Assembly: GCF_019331675.1 (NCBI RefSeq)
Contig: NZ_JAHBBJ010000001.1
Coordinates: 186,001-250,000 of the forward strand
Length of the DNA: 64,000 nt
From: Bifidobacterium miconisargentati
GTDB lineage: Bacteria; Actinomycetota; Actinomycetes; Actinomycetales; Bifidobacteriaceae
Direction of reading: 5' to 3'
Both the position numbers and the translations under genes were made by a program. Below, piece by piece: positions 63,079 through 64,000 of the stretch. Below the pieces are notes generated by a model. That model saw only the letters and a program-made list of their open reading frames with translations. It made no database searches and was not told where the DNA came from. How positions within the stretch are numbered: the stretch's first letter is position 1; every line of letters starts with the position of its first letter.

Positions 63079-64000
63079 TCACGCTTTAGACGAGGCGAGC
63101 AGTTCGCGGGCGTGGTCGAGGGACGCCTCGGATTCGCTGCCGGAGAGCATGCGGGCCACCTCGTGCACACGCGCGTCGTCCTCAACCTCGGCCACGGTGG
63201 TGACGACGCCTACCGCGTCGTCGTCCGCGTCCGGCGGTTCCTTGGTCACCACGAATTGCGCGTCTGCCCAGGAGGCCACCTGCGCCAGATGCGTGACGAC
63301 GATGACCTGCGAGGTGCGGGCCAATCGGGCGAGACGACGACCGAGCTCCGCGGCCGCCTTGCCGCCCACACCGGCATCGACCTCATCGAAAATGAACGTC
63401 ATATCGGACGGCGCCATGTCACCGGACCCGTTACCGTCACCGGCATCACCGGTCCCGGAAGCGGATTCGCGTCCCTTTCCCGCGCCGGCAGCCGCGCCGG
63501 CAGCCGCACCGGCGTGTATATCCGCGGCGGACAATTCCAGGGCGAGCATCAGTCGGCTCAGCTCGCCGCCGGACGCGCTCTTGCCCATCGGCAGTTGCGG
63601 GGATCCCTCGTACGGCGTGAACAGGAAGGCGATGTCGTCGCCGCCGTTCTGGTCGAGTGCACGCTCCCCCGAAGCATCCGACTTGCCGTCGCCCGTCGTA
63701 GCTGAAGCCGTACGCGGCGTGACGCGAATCTCCAGGGACGCGCCGGCCATAGCCAGCGATTCCAGTTCGGCGGTGACGCGCGCGGCCAGGCGCGAGGCCG
63801 CCTCCGCACGCGCCGCGCTCAACGTATCGGCGGCGGCCGCGGCAGCCTGATACAACTGTTCGCGTTCCGCTTCCAGCTCGGCCAGTTTCTCCGGCGAGGC
63901 ATCCAGATCCTCGATTTCGAACGCGGCCTTGTCCCGCCAGGCCACCACGTCGGCCAGCGTCGGTCCCCAACGCCGCATGAGCTCGCCGAGCTCATGGATG
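63079..64000 (-). CDS. recN: DNA repair protein RecN, 5' end beyond right edge
   Basis: RecN is an SMC-like ATPase that tethers DNA ends in double-strand break repair. Only the C-terminal 306 residues are inside the window. The end of the coiled coil is followed by the ABC signature in KSASGGELSRLMLALELSA, Walker B in MTFIFDEVDAGVGG, and the switch His in VIVVTHLAQVASWADAQF. Between signature and Walker B there is an unusual insert of about 38 Ala/Gly-rich residues (bases 63412-63523). The frame is open to the window edge without a stop. recN is a typical SOS gene but its promoter is outside the window. Confidence 0.95.
   Translation of the reverse strand, partial: IHELGELMRRWGPTLADVVAWRDKAAFEIEDLDASPEKLAELEAEREQLYQAAAAAADTLSAARAEAASRLAARVTAELESLAMAGASLEIRVTPRTASATTGDGKSDASGERALDQNGGDDIAFLFTPYEGSPQLPMGKSASGGELSRLMLALELSAADIHAGAAAGAAAGAGKGRESASGTGDAGDGNGSGDMAPSDMTFIFDEVDAGVGGKAAAELGRRLARLARTSQVIVVTHLAQVASWADAQFVVTKEPPDADDDAVGVVTTVAEVEDDARVHEVARMLSGSESEASLDHARELLASSKA

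Overview
The window reads as a chromosomal segment of a high-GC Gram-positive actinobacterium, most likely a Bifidobacterium. Nearly all genes have G or C in the third codon position and AAGGAGG-type ribosome binding sites. The gene content is actinobacterial: two WhiB proteins, a CarD-type regulator, LytR-CpsA-Psr protein, DUF501, UPF0182, four-domain ribosomal protein S1 and a PdtaS-type kinase. Several neighbourhoods match Mycobacterium order (whiB1 converging on pdtaS; eno-DivIC-DUF501-Ppx; whiB2 next to a zincin-like protein and a phosphomannomutase-like protein). I see no phage, plasmid, CRISPR array or transposase; this is core chromosome. The species cannot be fixed from the sequence alone.

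Layout. 0-4 kb: uvrB (cut by the left edge), coaE and rpsA on the minus strand, with a LexA-type box before uvrB. 4-9 kb: folD, then a zinc/manganese-type ABC transporter (lipoprotein, ATPase, permease) with a candidate Zur box, then ispF and carD. 9.9-14 kb: glgB and an OmpR-type two-component pair. 14.1-16.7 kb: a LexA-boxed UmuD-like serine peptidase, a ComF-type protein, a eukaryotic-type phosphomannomutase-like HAD protein and a zincin-fold protein. 16.7-24 kb: DUF5719-like protein, a giant membrane glycosyltransferase, whiB2 and an LCP ligase behind five 11-bp tandem repeats. 24-31.5 kb: an orphan EccC/FtsK-like ATPase, whiB1, pdtaS, an active-looking and a catalytically dead beta-lactamase-fold protein, and trhA. 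31.8-35 kb: greA, an FKBP isomerase, sdaA with a membrane partner, tRNA-Leu. 35-42 kb: Ppx/GppA, DUF501, DivIC-like, eno, an aldo/keto reductase, a zinc-ribbon membrane protein. 42-52 kb: mfd, pth, GNAT, UPF0182, a GH3 enzyme. 52-58 kb: nadD, a hypothetical protein, proA, glyA, thrC. 58-64 kb: a GntR-controlled ABC-2 exporter, GNAT, HAD phosphatase and recN (cut by the right edge).

How the parts fit. DNA repair genes sit at both edges and in the middle (uvrB, UmuD-like, mfd, recN), and two of them carry LexA-type boxes. Cell-envelope genes form the largest theme: LCP ligase, glycosyltransferase, beta-lactamase-fold pair, GH3 hexosaminidase-like enzyme, DivIC-like protein and WhiB regulators. 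Candidate LacI-family operators precede glgB and eno, suggesting coordinated control of carbon storage and glycolysis.

Between genes, a family of GC-rich palindromic repeats with GGCTCCCCT...AGGGGAGCC-type ends occurs at least ten times. It lies next to stop codons and often where genes converge. It looks like a non-autonomous (MITE/REP-like) family that may double as transcription terminators. The most unusual signals are the helically phased 11-bp array, the pre-truncated UmuD-like protein under a LexA box, the dead beta-lactamase paralogue with a zinc ribbon, the orphan type VII-like ATPase and this repeat family.
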